Shown here: positions 17,892 through 26,768 of the stretch, piece after piece
Position numbering within the stretch: the first letter of the stretch is position 1
Layout: every line of letters starts with the position of its first letter
Source: CAVQOB01 sp963714325
GTDB taxonomy: Bacteria; Pseudomonadota; Alphaproteobacteria; Rhizobiales; Hyphomicrobiaceae
Length of the DNA stretch: 64,000 nucleotides
Assembly: GCA_963714325.1 (NCBI GenBank)
Contig: CAVQOB010000008.1
Span: forward strand, 1-64,000
Direction of reading: 5' to 3'
Program-made: the position numbers and the translations under genes
Notes under the pieces: model-generated
What the model saw: only the letters and a program-made list of their open reading frames with translations
Told to the model about the DNA's origin: nothing
The model's database searches: none

Positions 17892-19130
17892 ATGACCATC
17901 GAAATCAAAGTCCCAGCCCTCGGCGAAAGCGTCACGGAAGCGACCGTCGGCAAGTGGTTTAAGAAAGTCGGCGATGCGATCAAGGTCGATGAACCATTGT
18001 GCGAACTCGAGACCGACAAGGTGACAGTCGAGGTCCCAGCACCTGCAACCGGCATGCTGGCGGACATCAAAGTACCCCAAGGCACCACCGTCGCTGTCGG
18101 CTCGGTCCTGGGCACAATCAGAGAGGGCGCCAACGGAGCAAACGTAGCAGCCGCTCCTGCTCCGTCCAAATCCTCGCCAGCTGCGGCACCAGCCACAGCC
18201 GTTAAACCAACCCAGATGCCGCCCGCGCCTGCCGCCCGCAAGATCATGGATGAGCGCGGCTTGGCGTCCGCCGATGTTCCAGGCTCCGGCCGTCGTGGAC
18301 AAATCCTCAAGGAAGATGCGGTCGCCGCAGCAAACCGCCCCGCACCCGCGCCGGTCCCGGTGGCCTACGTTCCACTCTCATCCGTTCCGGTAACGGCCGA
18401 AAAACGCGCGCCCGTTGTTGCCAATGACACCGTCCGTGAAGAGCGTGTGCGCATGTCACGCCTGCGCCAGACCATCGCCCGCCGCCTGAAGGACGCACAG
18501 AACACCGCTGCCATGCTGACGACATTCAATGATGTCGACATGAGCGCAGTCATGAAACTGCGCAACGACTACAAGGAGCTTTTCGAAAAGCGCCACGGCG
18601 TCAAGCTCGGTTTCATGGGCTTCTTCGTGCGCGCCTGTTTGCAGGCGCTCCGTGACGTTCCCGCCGTCAACGCCGAAATCGATGGCGCCGATCTCATCTA
18701 CAAGAACTACTACCATATCGGCGTCGCCGTTGGCACTGACAAGGGCCTCGTCGTCCCCGTCGTTCGCGAAGCCGACCGCCTGAGCCTCGCCGAGATCGAA
18801 GGTCGCATCAACGACTTCGGCAAACGCGCCCGCGATGGCCGTCTGTCAATCGAGGAGATGCAGGGCGGCACGTTCACGATCTCCAACGGCGGTGTCTATG
18901 GCTCGCTGATGTCGACACCGATCCTCAATGCCCCGCAGTCCGGCATCCTCGGCATGCACCGCATTGAGGAGCGCCCGGTTGTCCGCAATGGCCAAATCGT
19001 CATCCGGCCCATGATGTACCTGGCGCTCAGCTATGATCACCGCATCGTCGACGGCAAGGAAGCCGTCACATTCCTGGTGCGCGTCAAGGAGTGCCTGGAA
19101 GACCCGCAGCGCTTCGTCTTGGAACTATAG
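17892..19130 (+). CDS. sucB: 2-oxoglutarate dehydrogenase E2 (succinyltransferase)
   Basis: A 412-residue acyltransferase. The lipoyl domain is at residues 1–76, with the lipoylated Lys43 in ELETDKVTV. An Ala/Pro-rich linker follows, then the E1/E3-binding domain at about 112–145 (KIMDERGLASADVPGSG), and the catalytic domain with His383 and Asp387 in SYDHRIVDG. It moves the succinyl group to CoA. The gene is followed by 391 nt of intergenic sequence before lpdA. Confidence 0.97.
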   Translation: MTIEIKVPALGESVTEATVGKWFKKVGDAIKVDEPLCELETDKVTVEVPAPATGMLADIKVPQGTTVAVGSVLGTIREGANGANVAAAPAPSKSSPAAAPATAVKPTQMPPAPAARKIMDERGLASADVPGSGRRGQILKEDAVAAANRPAPAPVPVAYVPLSSVPVTAEKRAPVVANDTVREERVRMSRLRQTIARRLKDAQNTAAMLTTFNDVDMSAVMKLRNDYKELFEKRHGVKLGFMGFFVRACLQALRDVPAVNAEIDGADLIYKNYYHIGVAVGTDKGLVVPVVREADRLSLAEIEGRINDFGKRARDGRLSIEEMQGGTFTISNGGVYGSLMSTPILNAPQSGILGMHRIEERPVVRNGQIVIRPMMYLALSYDHRIVDGKEAVTFLVRVKECLEDPQRFVLEL

Positions 19131-19169
19131 TGGAACGGGAGAAAAGCGCACCGCTTACCAGGAGCGCGG

Positions 19170-19196
19170 CCCGAAAAGTGTGTAGCGGTTTTCGGG
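19170..19196. repeat. Palindrome after sucB
   Basis: CCCGAAAA and TTTTCGGG form an 8-bp stem with an 11-nt loop, 40 nt past the sucB stop. Similar CCCGAAAAGTG palindromes are scattered in alphaproteobacterial intergenic DNA. It could protect the 3' end of the suc mRNA. There is no T run, so it is not a classic terminator. Confidence 0.5.
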
Positions 19197-19252
19197 TCAG
19201 CAGCGCGACCAGTAAAGAGTCAGCAACCGAAGGGCCAGGAAACGAGTAGGGC

Positions 19253-19293
19253 CAAAAAAATACCCCTCGAACCGGAGAGAGGGCTCGAGGGGC
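19253..19293 (-). terminator. Minus-strand intrinsic terminator in the sucB–lpdA gap
   Basis: CCCCTCGA (19263–19270) pairs with TCGAGGGG (19285–19292), extended by inner GG/CC pairs. On the minus strand the hairpin is followed by TA and seven T (19254–19260). No minus-strand coding gene lies upstream of it: the next gene in that direction, lpdA, is on the plus strand. That points to a non-coding minus transcript. Confidence 0.7.
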
Positions 19294-19412
19294 TCATGCC
19301 ACGTCTGAAGGCATCGTTTCAATTGGGGTCGAAGGACGCGCCCTTGTGTCAGGTGGCTGTCATCATATTGACGCAAACGGAGATGCTCGACATAGCCATC
19401 GACTGAGAAAGA
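19254..19412 (-). ncRNA. Candidate small RNA between sucB and lpdA
   Basis: A minus-strand transcript of about 160 nt is proposed. It would start near 19412 from a promoter with -35 TTGCAG (19447–19442) and -10 TGAATA (19424–19419), separated by exactly 17 nt, and would end at the strong terminator at 19253–19293. No open frame of note lies inside. It would face away from lpdA and end close to sucB. The terminator is solid; the promoter is a sequence match only. Confidence 0.4.
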
Positions 19413-19521
19413 CTCATGTATTCACAGCTTATCCACAACCCCTGCAACTCTGCGCTGAATCTGGTCTCCGCTAAAGATCGTTCCGCGCAACCCACCTGAC
19501 ATCACCCAAAGCGAGCCCAGT

Positions 19522-20925
19522 ATGTCGAACGCCTACGATCTGATTGTCATTGGCACCGGCCCAGGTGGCTACGTCTGCGCCATTCGCGCGAGCCAACTCG
19601 GCCTGAAAGTCGCCGTCGTCGAAAAGCGCAAATCCCACGGCGGCACCTGCCTAAACGTCGGCTGCATTCCTTCAAAAGCTCTGCTCCACGCATCAGAACT
19701 TTACGACGAAGCCGGTCACGGTTTCGCCGCCATGGGCATCAACGTCAAACCGGAACTCGACCTCGCCAAAATGATGGCCTTCAAGGACGAAGGCGTCAAC
19801 GGCAACACCGCCGGCGTCGAATACCTCTTGAAGAAAAACAAAGTCGACGCCTTCCACGGCAGTGGCAAAGTCATCGCCGCCGGCAAGGTCCAGGTCACCT
19901 TCATGAACGGCGAAACCAAAGACCTCGATACCAAGAGCGTCGTCATCGCCACCGGCTCGGACATCGCCCGCCTGCCCGGCATCGAAATCGATGAAAAAGC
20001 GATCGTCTCCTCAACGGGCGCGCTGACCCTCGCCAAGGTCCCCAAGAAAATGATCGTCGTCGGCGCCGGCGTCATCGGCCTCGAACTCGGCTCCGTCTGG
20101 CGCCGCCTCGGCGCTGAAGTGCTGGTCGTCGAATTCCTCGACCGTATTCTGCCGGGCATGGATAGCGACGTCGCCAAGTCCTTCCAGCGCATCCTTGTCA
20201 AACAAGGCCTGCAATTCAAACTCGCCCATAAAGTCACCGGAGTGACCCCAAATGGCGAAGGCGTCACCGCATCCATCGAACCCGCAGCCGGCGGCACGGC
20301 TGAAAAAATCGACGCCGATGTCGTCCTCGTCTGCATTGGCCGCGTACCCTACACCGAAGGCCTTGGTCTCGACGCCACCGGCGTCACGCTCGACAGTAAG
20401 AGGCGTATCGTCGTCGACGCACACTTCATGACCAACGTCCCTGGCATCTACGCCATCGGCGACGTCATTGCCGGTCCCATGCTCGCCCATAAGGCCGAAG
20501 ATGAAGGTGTCGCCGTCGCCGAAATCCTCGCCGGCCAGTCCGGCCACGTGAACTACGACGTCATCCCCAACGTCATCTACACTGCGCCCGAAGTCGCATG
20601 CGTCGGCAAGTCCGAGGATGAACTGAAACTCGCAGGCATCGCCTACAACGCCGGCAAGTTCCCCTTCACCGCCAACGGGCGCGCCAAGGTCAACCGCACC
20701 ACCGATGGCTTTGTAAAAGTTCTCGCCGACGCAGCAACCGATCGCATCCTCGGCGTCCATATCATCGGCCCACACGCCGGCGAAATGATCGGCGAAGCTG
20801 CCGTCATCATGGAATTCGGCGGCAGTGCCGAAGACCTCGCCCGTACCTGCCACGCCCACCCGACCCTGACCGAAGCCATCAAGGAAGCCGCCCTCTCCGT
20901 CGCCAAACGCGCCGTGCATATGTGA
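19522..20925 (+). CDS. lpdA: Dihydrolipoyl dehydrogenase (E3)
   Basis: A 467-residue flavoprotein disulfide reductase of normal length. FAD motif GTGPGG is at residues 11–16, the redox-active Cys43 and Cys48 are in GGTCLNVGCIPSK, the NAD motif GAGVIGLELG is central, and the catalytic His446/Glu451 pair is in HAHPTLTEA. It reoxidises the lipoyl groups of SucB with NAD+. The 391-nt gap from sucB suggests that lpdA may have its own promoter. Confidence 0.97.
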   Translation: MSNAYDLIVIGTGPGGYVCAIRASQLGLKVAVVEKRKSHGGTCLNVGCIPSKALLHASELYDEAGHGFAAMGINVKPELDLAKMMAFKDEGVNGNTAGVEYLLKKNKVDAFHGSGKVIAAGKVQVTFMNGETKDLDTKSVVIATGSDIARLPGIEIDEKAIVSSTGALTLAKVPKKMIVVGAGVIGLELGSVWRRLGAEVLVVEFLDRILPGMDSDVAKSFQRILVKQGLQFKLAHKVTGVTPNGEGVTASIEPAAGGTAEKIDADVVLVCIGRVPYTEGLGLDATGVTLDSKRRIVVDAHFMTNVPGIYAIGDVIAGPMLAHKAEDEGVAVAEILAGQSGHVNYDVIPNVIYTAPEVACVGKSEDELKLAGIAYNAGKFPFTANGRAKVNRTTDGFVKVLADAATDRILGVHIIGPHAGEMIGEAAVIMEFGGSAEDLARTCHAHPTLTEAIKEAALSVAKRAVHM

Positions 20926-21247
20926 TGACGTCCTTCTCCCCGTTCGCGGGGATATGGCGACAGGCGATTCGTCTTCCCACCCCACGCGAGCGAGGAGAGA
21001 ATACTCGCAGGGCATGTGAGGCGCGGCAGCGAGTGATCGGCCGCATTGTCATTCACTCCGATGAACGGCAAGCCCGATTGCTAGCGGGCAACTGAAGCAC
21101 AAAAAATTGACGGTGAGGGGCGGCCACAACCAGAACGCCGACCAATCATGTCCGCTCAACCCTCGTTCACATCATCGGCGCCCGAAGTTCCACGAATGGC
21201 GTGATGGGCCAGGAGGAGAAATTCCGTCAAAGCATCGACCGTCCGAA
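20926..21247. repeat. Gap after lpdA with a RIME-like palindrome
   Basis: The only structure I see is TCCTTCTCCCCG-TTCG-CGGGGATA (20931–20953), a partial copy of the CTTCTCCCC/GGGGAGAAGG palindrome found complete at 59567–59588. It may act as a transcript end for lpdA. The rest, to the end of the convergent GFA gene, shows no gene. Confidence 0.5.
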
Positions 21248-21664
21248 TCATCGCGTCGGCGGCATCTTGTCAAATTTTTGGATCGAATTGAGGTCGTTGA
21301 CCCACGCCTGTTGCGAGCGGGCAAATAATTGTCGGCGCGGCACTATTTCATTGCGTTGGCTCAGTATGCCAACCCGCACATTGTAAGCTTTTGGATCATC
21401 ACCAACCGAAGTCGAATAGAGTGCAGTGCCGCAACGCGGGCAAAACGCCTGCGGGCGGACCGCTCCGCTTTCGGCGGTCTTGCGGTATTCCGTCGGTTCG
21501 CCCGACAGAAGCACGAACGTGCCTGGTCGCGAGACAATGATCGCTCGCAGCGGAGCGCCGCTCATCGTTTGACAATCTGTGCAATTGCAGATCGTCGTTG
21601 TTTCCGGATCGGCTTCAGCTTCGAACGACACATAGCCACAGTGACAACGTCCATCGATTTTCAT
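21248..21664 (-). CDS. GFA (CENP-V) family zinc protein
   Basis: A 138-residue protein with the GFA zinc cysteines: C7 and C9 (GRCHCGYV), C26, C28 and C31 (ICNCTDCQ), and C74 and C77 (FCPRCGTALY). The prototype is glutathione-dependent formaldehyde-activating enzyme, but most members have other or unknown roles. ATG 21664 follows GGAGAGCCGGTGTC. It converges on lpdA and does not appear to be in an operon. Confidence 0.88.
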   Translation of the reverse strand: MKIDGRCHCGYVSFEAEADPETTTICNCTDCQTMSGAPLRAIIVSRPGTFVLLSGEPTEYRKTAESGAVRPQAFCPRCGTALYSTSVGDDPKAYNVRVGILSQRNEIVPRRQLFARSQQAWVNDLNSIQKFDKMPPTR

Positions 21665-21859
21665 GACACCGGCTCTCCGCGCACTGCCATATCGTTGATA
21701 TTATGATCGCTGTTTTTAAGCGGGCTTGTAGGACCGCTCCGGGTCAATCTCGTCGCTCAAGATGATACAACCAGCAGCCATCCCCAGGGCAGCTTATTCT
21801 CCGATCACGTCGCGTGGCAATAGCCAACCGGCAAGTGTAACGCCGTCCGCACGACGCCC

Positions 21860-22654
21860 CTAGATCACCCTCACCACCACCACCGTCGTATTGTCCTGAT
21901 AGCTTTCCCCCGCATCCTCGACGGCGCCGATCAAGCGATCACAGATCCGCTCCGCCGTAACGCCCTCCGCACCCATCGCCCGAATCTCCGACTCGATCCG
22001 CTCCATCGTCAGCGTATGAACCCCGTCGCTCGCGAGGATCACGACATCGCCAGCAATCAGAGAAAGCGGTCGCCGCGAAACGTCGATCATCTCCATCTCG
22101 CCGCCCGTCACCGCCGAGCGGAGGTAATGCCGCCGCGGATCGGCGCGCGCCATCTCCCACGTGATCCGCCCCGCCACCGCCAGTCGATCAACCTCCGGTG
22201 CCATCGAGTGGTCCTCGTTGAGCAGCACCACTTCGCCAGCACGATAGTGATACAGCGGACTGTCACCAACACTCACCCACTCGACACCGTCCGGCCCGAA
22301 GTGCACGCCGACCAGCGTCGAACCCATGCCGCTGAACATCGGCCGTTCTTGCACCTTTGCTGCAATCGACCCGTTCGCGCGATCCAATGCGAGCCGCAGC
22401 CGCGCCACGACGCCACCCTCCGCCCGCGCGAAACCAGCAACAAATGCCTCGCACGCCAGCATGCTCGCCGTCGCCCCGCCCGCATGCCCGCCCATGCCAT
22501 CGGCCAACACGGCGAGGATGCGGCCATCATCAACTGACGGCAGATCCGACGCCCCGAAGGGGCCGGTCAGCCCCGGCCAGACCATCGCCATATCTTCTTG
22601 ATAACGCCGGCCACCCTGAATGGTCCGCGTCGCGACCTCGAACGAAACCGTCAT
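21860..22654 (-). CDS. PP2C-type Ser/Thr protein phosphatase
   Basis: A 264-residue PPM/PP2C phosphatase. The metal-binding residues are seen in RYQEDMAM (E20, D21), LADGMGGHAGG (D52, G53), ILASDGVHTL and the terminal YQDNTTVVVVRV. It removes phosphate from Ser/Thr. Its start codon overlaps the stop of the FHA gene upstream (ATGA at 22651–22654), so the two are translationally coupled. The kinase expected as its opponent is transcribed divergently from 24352. The arrangement resembles PppA of type VI secretion clusters, but no such genes are here. Confidence 0.92.
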   Translation of the reverse strand: MTVSFEVATRTIQGGRRYQEDMAMVWPGLTGPFGASDLPSVDDGRILAVLADGMGGHAGGATASMLACEAFVAGFARAEGGVVARLRLALDRANGSIAAKVQERPMFSGMGSTLVGVHFGPDGVEWVSVGDSPLYHYRAGEVVLLNEDHSMAPEVDRLAVAGRITWEMARADPRRHYLRSAVTGGEMEMIDVSRRPLSLIAGDVVILASDGVHTLTMERIESEIRAMGAEGVTAERICDRLIGAVEDAGESYQDNTTVVVVRVI

Positions 22655-23403
22655 GCTTTCTCTTCGACTATCTCCGACCAGTCGAACTCTTCACCGCAAA
22701 ACGGCACGAACGCAAGTTGTGTCCGCCCAACCGTGATCACATCCATAGCCGTCAGTTGCACCGCCCCGGTCGGCTTCTTGTCGTTGATTGAAACCACATT
22801 CGTTTTCGAAAGGTTCGGCACGAACAGGAACGAGCGATCCGCTGAATCGTAACGAATGTAGGCCTGCTCGTCCGATGAAATACCGTCATCCCCGAAGTCG
22901 ACCGCAATCCGATTGGTTTTGCCGCGCCCGAGCGTGTTGTTGCCCTCGAAAATCGGCCGGAAAGCTCCAAGCCCAGCGCCACCGACAACCACCAGCCACC
23001 CGACTACCGGGTCCTGGTGGAATGGACCCCGCTCGACGGCAGCGCGCCCGCGCACCAATTTCGTTCGCGCCGGAACCGCCGACGCCACAGGGCCAATCGC
23101 CCGCACAATCCGCGTCGTCGCATCCCCCACCAATTCACGCGGCAACGCCCCCTTGGCATCGCGCGCCGCATCCAGCGCGGTCGGCGCCGCAACCCGCATC
23201 GCATCGCCATCAACTTTCGCCACGGCTTGCTTCCCGCCTGATGGCTGCACCACCAAAACACCACCACGCGGTGTCCGGTCGGTTGTCTGCTCACCAGCCC
23301 CATCACTTCGGCTCGCAGCCTTCAAAGCGTCCCGCAAGGATCCGAAGATTCCATTAGGCTGCTTTCCCTCACCAACTTTGCCTTGCCGCTTGTCATCGAC
23401 CAT
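22651..23403 (-). CDS. FHA domain protein
   Basis: A 250-residue soluble protein. The C-terminal FHA domain (about residues 150–245) binds phosphothreonine; LGRGKTNRIAVDF carries the Gly-Arg of the binding loop, and the strands around NLSKTNVVSIND and MDVITVGRTQLAFVPF complete the fold. The N-terminal half is Ala/Lys-rich and probably flexible. The start at 23403 follows GGTGGAGGCATGC, better than the upstream ATG at 23436. It lies 39 nt after the membrane FHA gene and overlaps the PP2C gene by 4 nt. Confidence 0.85.
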   Translation of the reverse strand: MVDDKRQGKVGEGKQPNGIFGSLRDALKAASRSDGAGEQTTDRTPRGGVLVVQPSGGKQAVAKVDGDAMRVAAPTALDAARDAKGALPRELVGDATTRIVRAIGPVASAVPARTKLVRGRAAVERGPFHQDPVVGWLVVVGGAGLGAFRPIFEGNNTLGRGKTNRIAVDFGDDGISSDEQAYIRYDSADRSFLFVPNLSKTNVVSINDKKPTGAVQLTAMDVITVGRTQLAFVPFCGEEFDWSEIVEEKA

Positions 23404-23442
23404 GCATGCCTCCACCTTCCCAAAAAACATCACCAAATTGCC

Positions 23443-24048
23443 CTACAGTAGCGCGCTCTCAAATCGCATTCTCGCTTCACCCAACTGGATAATATCGCCG
23501 TCGAACAACCGAGACTCGGCGAACCGCTCGCCATTGATCAACACGCCGTTACCGCCCTCGCCCGACATGTCCGTGATCACGTAGTCAGCGTCGAACGTCC
23601 GTTGAATAATCGCGTGATAACGATGCACGGACGTGTCCGGAATAAAGATCTCGTTGTCCTGGTGACGGCCGATACGCACCAGCATCGCACGCGATGGCAG
23701 CGCCGACCGCTGATGTCCCTCGATATCGAGCCAAGCCTGCGACGGCCAAGCCGGCACCTCCTGGGCTGGCGATGGCACCGCAGCACTTCGCCTGACACGC
23801 CGAACGTCAACCATACGGTAGACGAGACCCAAGATCGCGGCACTGATCAACGCTGCCAGTGGCACGATCAAGACCGCAGACAACACCATCACCAGAACAG
23901 GCGTCCGCTCGTACCCGTCTATGATCAGCGCAAGAAGCCATTGCGCGATCGTCGCCATGCTGACGGGCGGAGACCAGTCACCAGCTATCAACGAAGGCAG
24001 CGTGTTGTAAGTCAATTTGAAAAATCCGAGTGTGACAGGAACCAACAC
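23443..24048 (-). CDS. Membrane-anchored FHA domain protein
   Basis: A 201-residue protein starting at GTG 24048. Two membrane segments lie in the N-terminal 75 residues (IAQWLLALII and the long VLVMVLSAVLIVPLAALISAA). A Pro/Ala linker and a C-terminal cytoplasmic FHA domain follow, with MLVRIGRHQDNEIFIPD, TSVHRYHAIIQR and GNGVLINGERF matching the classic FHA GR-SxxH-NG pattern. It would dock phosphothreonine proteins, perhaps the kinase itself, at the inner membrane. It is first in the FHA–FHA–PP2C operon. The start is uncertain: no strong Shine-Dalgarno, and a shorter start at MATIAQW is possible. Confidence 0.8.
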   Translation of the reverse strand: MLVPVTLGFFKLTYNTLPSLIAGDWSPPVSMATIAQWLLALIIDGYERTPVLVMVLSAVLIVPLAALISAAILGLVYRMVDVRRVRRSAAVPSPAQEVPAWPSQAWLDIEGHQRSALPSRAMLVRIGRHQDNEIFIPDTSVHRYHAIIQRTFDADYVITDMSGEGGNGVLINGERFAESRLFDGDIIQLGEARMRFESALL

Positions 24049-24351
24049 ATCCGTTCCAATCGTCGCGCGTGACTTTCACCTTGGCGCGGCATAAGGGCAA
24101 CAAGGTGGCGCATTGTTCATGTCCAAACGCACAGAGCGCCAGCACCTGCAGCAACAATTGAGAAAGCCTTTCCCATCGTTCCGCCACATTGCTAAAACCC
24201 TATCAGCGCGTGAGTCGGCGCCAAGTTGGAGCCAACATGCGCTGCAATGGGCGGCCACCTCATCGACTTCAGCGCGTGATGCGCTAGCAGGCCAAACGCG
24301 CGCAACGGCCAACGAAAAGACCGGTCCAGCCTTGGGGGGCAAGCAACTCGC
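24049..24351. promoter_or_regulatory. Divergent intergenic region of the phosphorylation cassette
   Basis: This 303-nt region separates the divergent FHA operon and the kinase gene and must hold both promoters. I see no clear promoter, palindrome or gene in it; the minus-strand open frames here are Cys/Arg-rich and look like noise. Confidence 0.4.
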
Positions 24352-26736
24352 ATGACAAACTTGCTCGCGCTTCCCGGCGGAACCGAACTCGTCGGCGACT
24401 ACAGAATCAAACGCGTCCTCGGCGCCGGTGGCTTTGGCATCACATATCTGGCCGACGAAATTGCCCTCGCGCGCGAGGTTACAATTAAAGAGTATTTCCC
24501 GACCGACTACGCCGCGCGCAAAGACGAGCGCATCGCCTCGCCGCGCTCAAAGGACTGCGCCGCCGACTACAAGTGGGGTCTCGAGCGCTTCATCACCGAG
24601 GCACAGACGCTCGCCCGTTTCGATCATCCTAATATCGTTCGCGTCTTCCGCTATTTCCGCGCCAACAACACCGGCTACATGGTGCTGAAGTTCGAAGAGG
24701 GCCAAAGTCTCAAAGCGTGGTTGAAAAGCTTGAAACGCGCCGTCCGCCAAGCCGAGCTTGACGCCATTGTCCCGCAGCTCTTGAACGCACTGGAGTTCAT
24801 CCACAAGAGCGACTACCTGCATCGCGATATCGCGCCCGACAACATCATGATCCGCAAGGATCGGACGCCCGTTCTCATCGATTTCGGTTCGGCGCGCGGC
24901 GAAATCGCGTCACACTCGCGCACAGTGAGCGCTCTCGTAAAACCTGGCTACAGCCCATACGAGCAGTACGCAACGACGACATCCCAGCAAGGCCCATGGA
25001 CCGACATTTATTCGCTCGGCGCCACGCTATATCACGCCGTCACCGGCAAACGCCCGCCCGACGCGCCCTCGCGCGTCCTGAATGATGAATACATTCCCGC
25101 GCATGACGCCGCTCTCAGTTCTTATCGGCCTGAGTTTCTCGCTGCCATCGACAAGGCACTGTGCATTGAAATCACCGACCGGCCCCAATCCGTCAACTCC
25201 TGGCGTAGCGCACTATTGCCGCCGCAAATCCTACCGGAAAAACAAGGCCTCGGCGCGGCGCTCGGCCTGAAGCGCGGCGGCAAGAAAACCACCAAAGCCG
25301 CACCCGAAGCCATTCCGCCAACGCCAACTGCGCCGTTGCCGCCCGCCCCCGATGCCCCACAAGCCAAGGGCCAACTCCTCGACTTTATTGACGCATTGAG
25401 AAAGCCCGCCGCGCCAATCGTACAAGCGCCAGCCAAGACCATCCGTCCGCCATCGGCGTCGAAAGCCGCCAGCAATGCCGACGCACCACAATCTCACTAT
25501 GGTCTCGGATACGCTGGCGCCCAAGCCGAGCCGATCAAGCCGATCTCAACCAAAAAAGCTGGCACCCGCAAAGCCAAGCCTCGCGCAGAGCCGGCCGAAG
25601 CCTTGGCCGCGCGCCAACTCCAAGAACAACTCCCGGTGCCCGTTGAACGCAATCGCCCGGCGCGCCTTTGGAATTGGCTGTTCTTCCTGCGCCAGCCTTG
25701 GCGCGGGTACGCCTTCAAGCTTGGCATTGGCCTCGGTATCGCAAGCCTCGCAGTGACATTCAAGAATGAAGCCCCACGCCCCGAAACTCGCAGCACCGGC
25801 TCCATTGCCACCGCAAGCGAACGCACAATCGTCGCACCCATTGCGCAATTGATCGGCCACAAAGGTACGATCACCCGCATCGCCTACGCACGTGCCGGCC
25901 GCAGTGTCGTTTCAGTCGGCAGCGACGCCACACTGCGCATTTGGGATGCCGAAAGTGGCCAGCAGCAACGATCACTACCACTTGATGGCGGCCCGCCAAC
26001 TGCCGTCGCAATCGACGATCGCAACGCGACAATGGCCAATACCACTGGCCAAGTGGTTGTCTATGATCTGGAACGCGGCGAGAAAATCGCTGGTATTGCA
26101 CATAACATCCCAATCACTGCAATCACTCCGACGCCCGACGCCGCCATTCAAGCCGTTTCGCTCAAGGGAACATCACTGGCGCTCGTCGACCAAAAAGCGC
26201 CCGCCAAACCAGTTGCAATGGCCGAAGGCCACGACGGTGAAATCCGCGCGCTGATTGCATTAGTCGCACGTTCTGCCATCGCATCAGGCGGGACCGACAA
26301 AACCGTGCGGTTGTGGTCATCTGACGCTCTGACGCCAATCCGCGTCTATCGTGGCCACACCGCCACCATAACCGAACTGGCCGCACCCGCCGATGGCCGT
26401 GCCATCGCCGCCGCTAGCGCTGAGGGCCACGTGCGAATCTGGTCATCGGCGTCATCTCGCGTCATCCGCTCATTCAAAGCGCACAACGGCACGATCGCCG
26501 CGCTCGCCTACGCACCCTCTGGTGACACAATCGCCACTGCCAGCGCTGAAGGCCAGATCCGGATCTGGGATACCCAGCGCGGCAAGCCTCTCGTCACCAT
26601 CGAGCCTGGTCGTCACGGCACACTGCGCTCCATGGCATTTTCACCGGACGGCCGTCGACTGGTAACCGGGCACGACGACGGCATCATCCGGATATGGGAA
26701 GTCGGCGCCCTCAAGGTCGCTCGCGAAGAGCGCTGA
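24352..26736 (+). CDS. Transmembrane Ser/Thr kinase with WD40 beta-propeller
   Basis: A 794-residue protein. A Hanks-type kinase domain spans about 16–290 with GAGGFG (24–29), Lys46, HRD at 157–159 with Asn164, and DFG at 177–179. The activation segment KPGYSPYEQY follows. A Pro/Ala-rich linker (290–430) leads to one membrane segment at about 447–468 (YAFKLGIGLGIASLAVTF). The periplasmic part (495–790) is a WD40 propeller of about seven blades, with repeats ending in LRIWD, VRLWS, VRIWS, IRIWD and IRIWE. All catalytic residues are present. The design suggests a sensor kinase with a propeller as outside domain, paired with the divergent FHA and PP2C proteins. The signal is unknown. Confidence 0.93.
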   Translation: MTNLLALPGGTELVGDYRIKRVLGAGGFGITYLADEIALAREVTIKEYFPTDYAARKDERIASPRSKDCAADYKWGLERFITEAQTLARFDHPNIVRVFRYFRANNTGYMVLKFEEGQSLKAWLKSLKRAVRQAELDAIVPQLLNALEFIHKSDYLHRDIAPDNIMIRKDRTPVLIDFGSARGEIASHSRTVSALVKPGYSPYEQYATTTSQQGPWTDIYSLGATLYHAVTGKRPPDAPSRVLNDEYIPAHDAALSSYRPEFLAAIDKALCIEITDRPQSVNSWRSALLPPQILPEKQGLGAALGLKRGGKKTTKAAPEAIPPTPTAPLPPAPDAPQAKGQLLDFIDALRKPAAPIVQAPAKTIRPPSASKAASNADAPQSHYGLGYAGAQAEPIKPISTKKAGTRKAKPRAEPAEALAARQLQEQLPVPVERNRPARLWNWLFFLRQPWRGYAFKLGIGLGIASLAVTFKNEAPRPETRSTGSIATASERTIVAPIAQLIGHKGTITRIAYARAGRSVVSVGSDATLRIWDAESGQQQRSLPLDGGPPTAVAIDDRNATMANTTGQVVVYDLERGEKIAGIAHNIPITAITPTPDAAIQAVSLKGTSLALVDQKAPAKPVAMAEGHDGEIRALIALVARSAIASGGTDKTVRLWSSDALTPIRVYRGHTATITELAAPADGRAIAAASAEGHVRIWSSASSRVIRSFKAHNGTIAALAYAPSGDTIATASAEGQIRIWDTQRGKPLVTIEPGRHGTLRSMAFSPDGRRLVTGHDDGIIRIWEVGALKVAREER

Positions 26737-26768
26737 TTGTCCAATCGCCACGCCTGCACAAACATGCC

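Noticed and set aside
20011..21015. 334-codon minus-strand frame opposite lpdA
   Set aside because: Asp/Gly-rich shadow of lpdA with no family pattern.
21860..26736. Type VI secretion cluster
   Set aside because: The kinase, FHA and PP2C trio is present, but no Tss, Hcp, VgrG or ClpV gene lies anywhere in the window.
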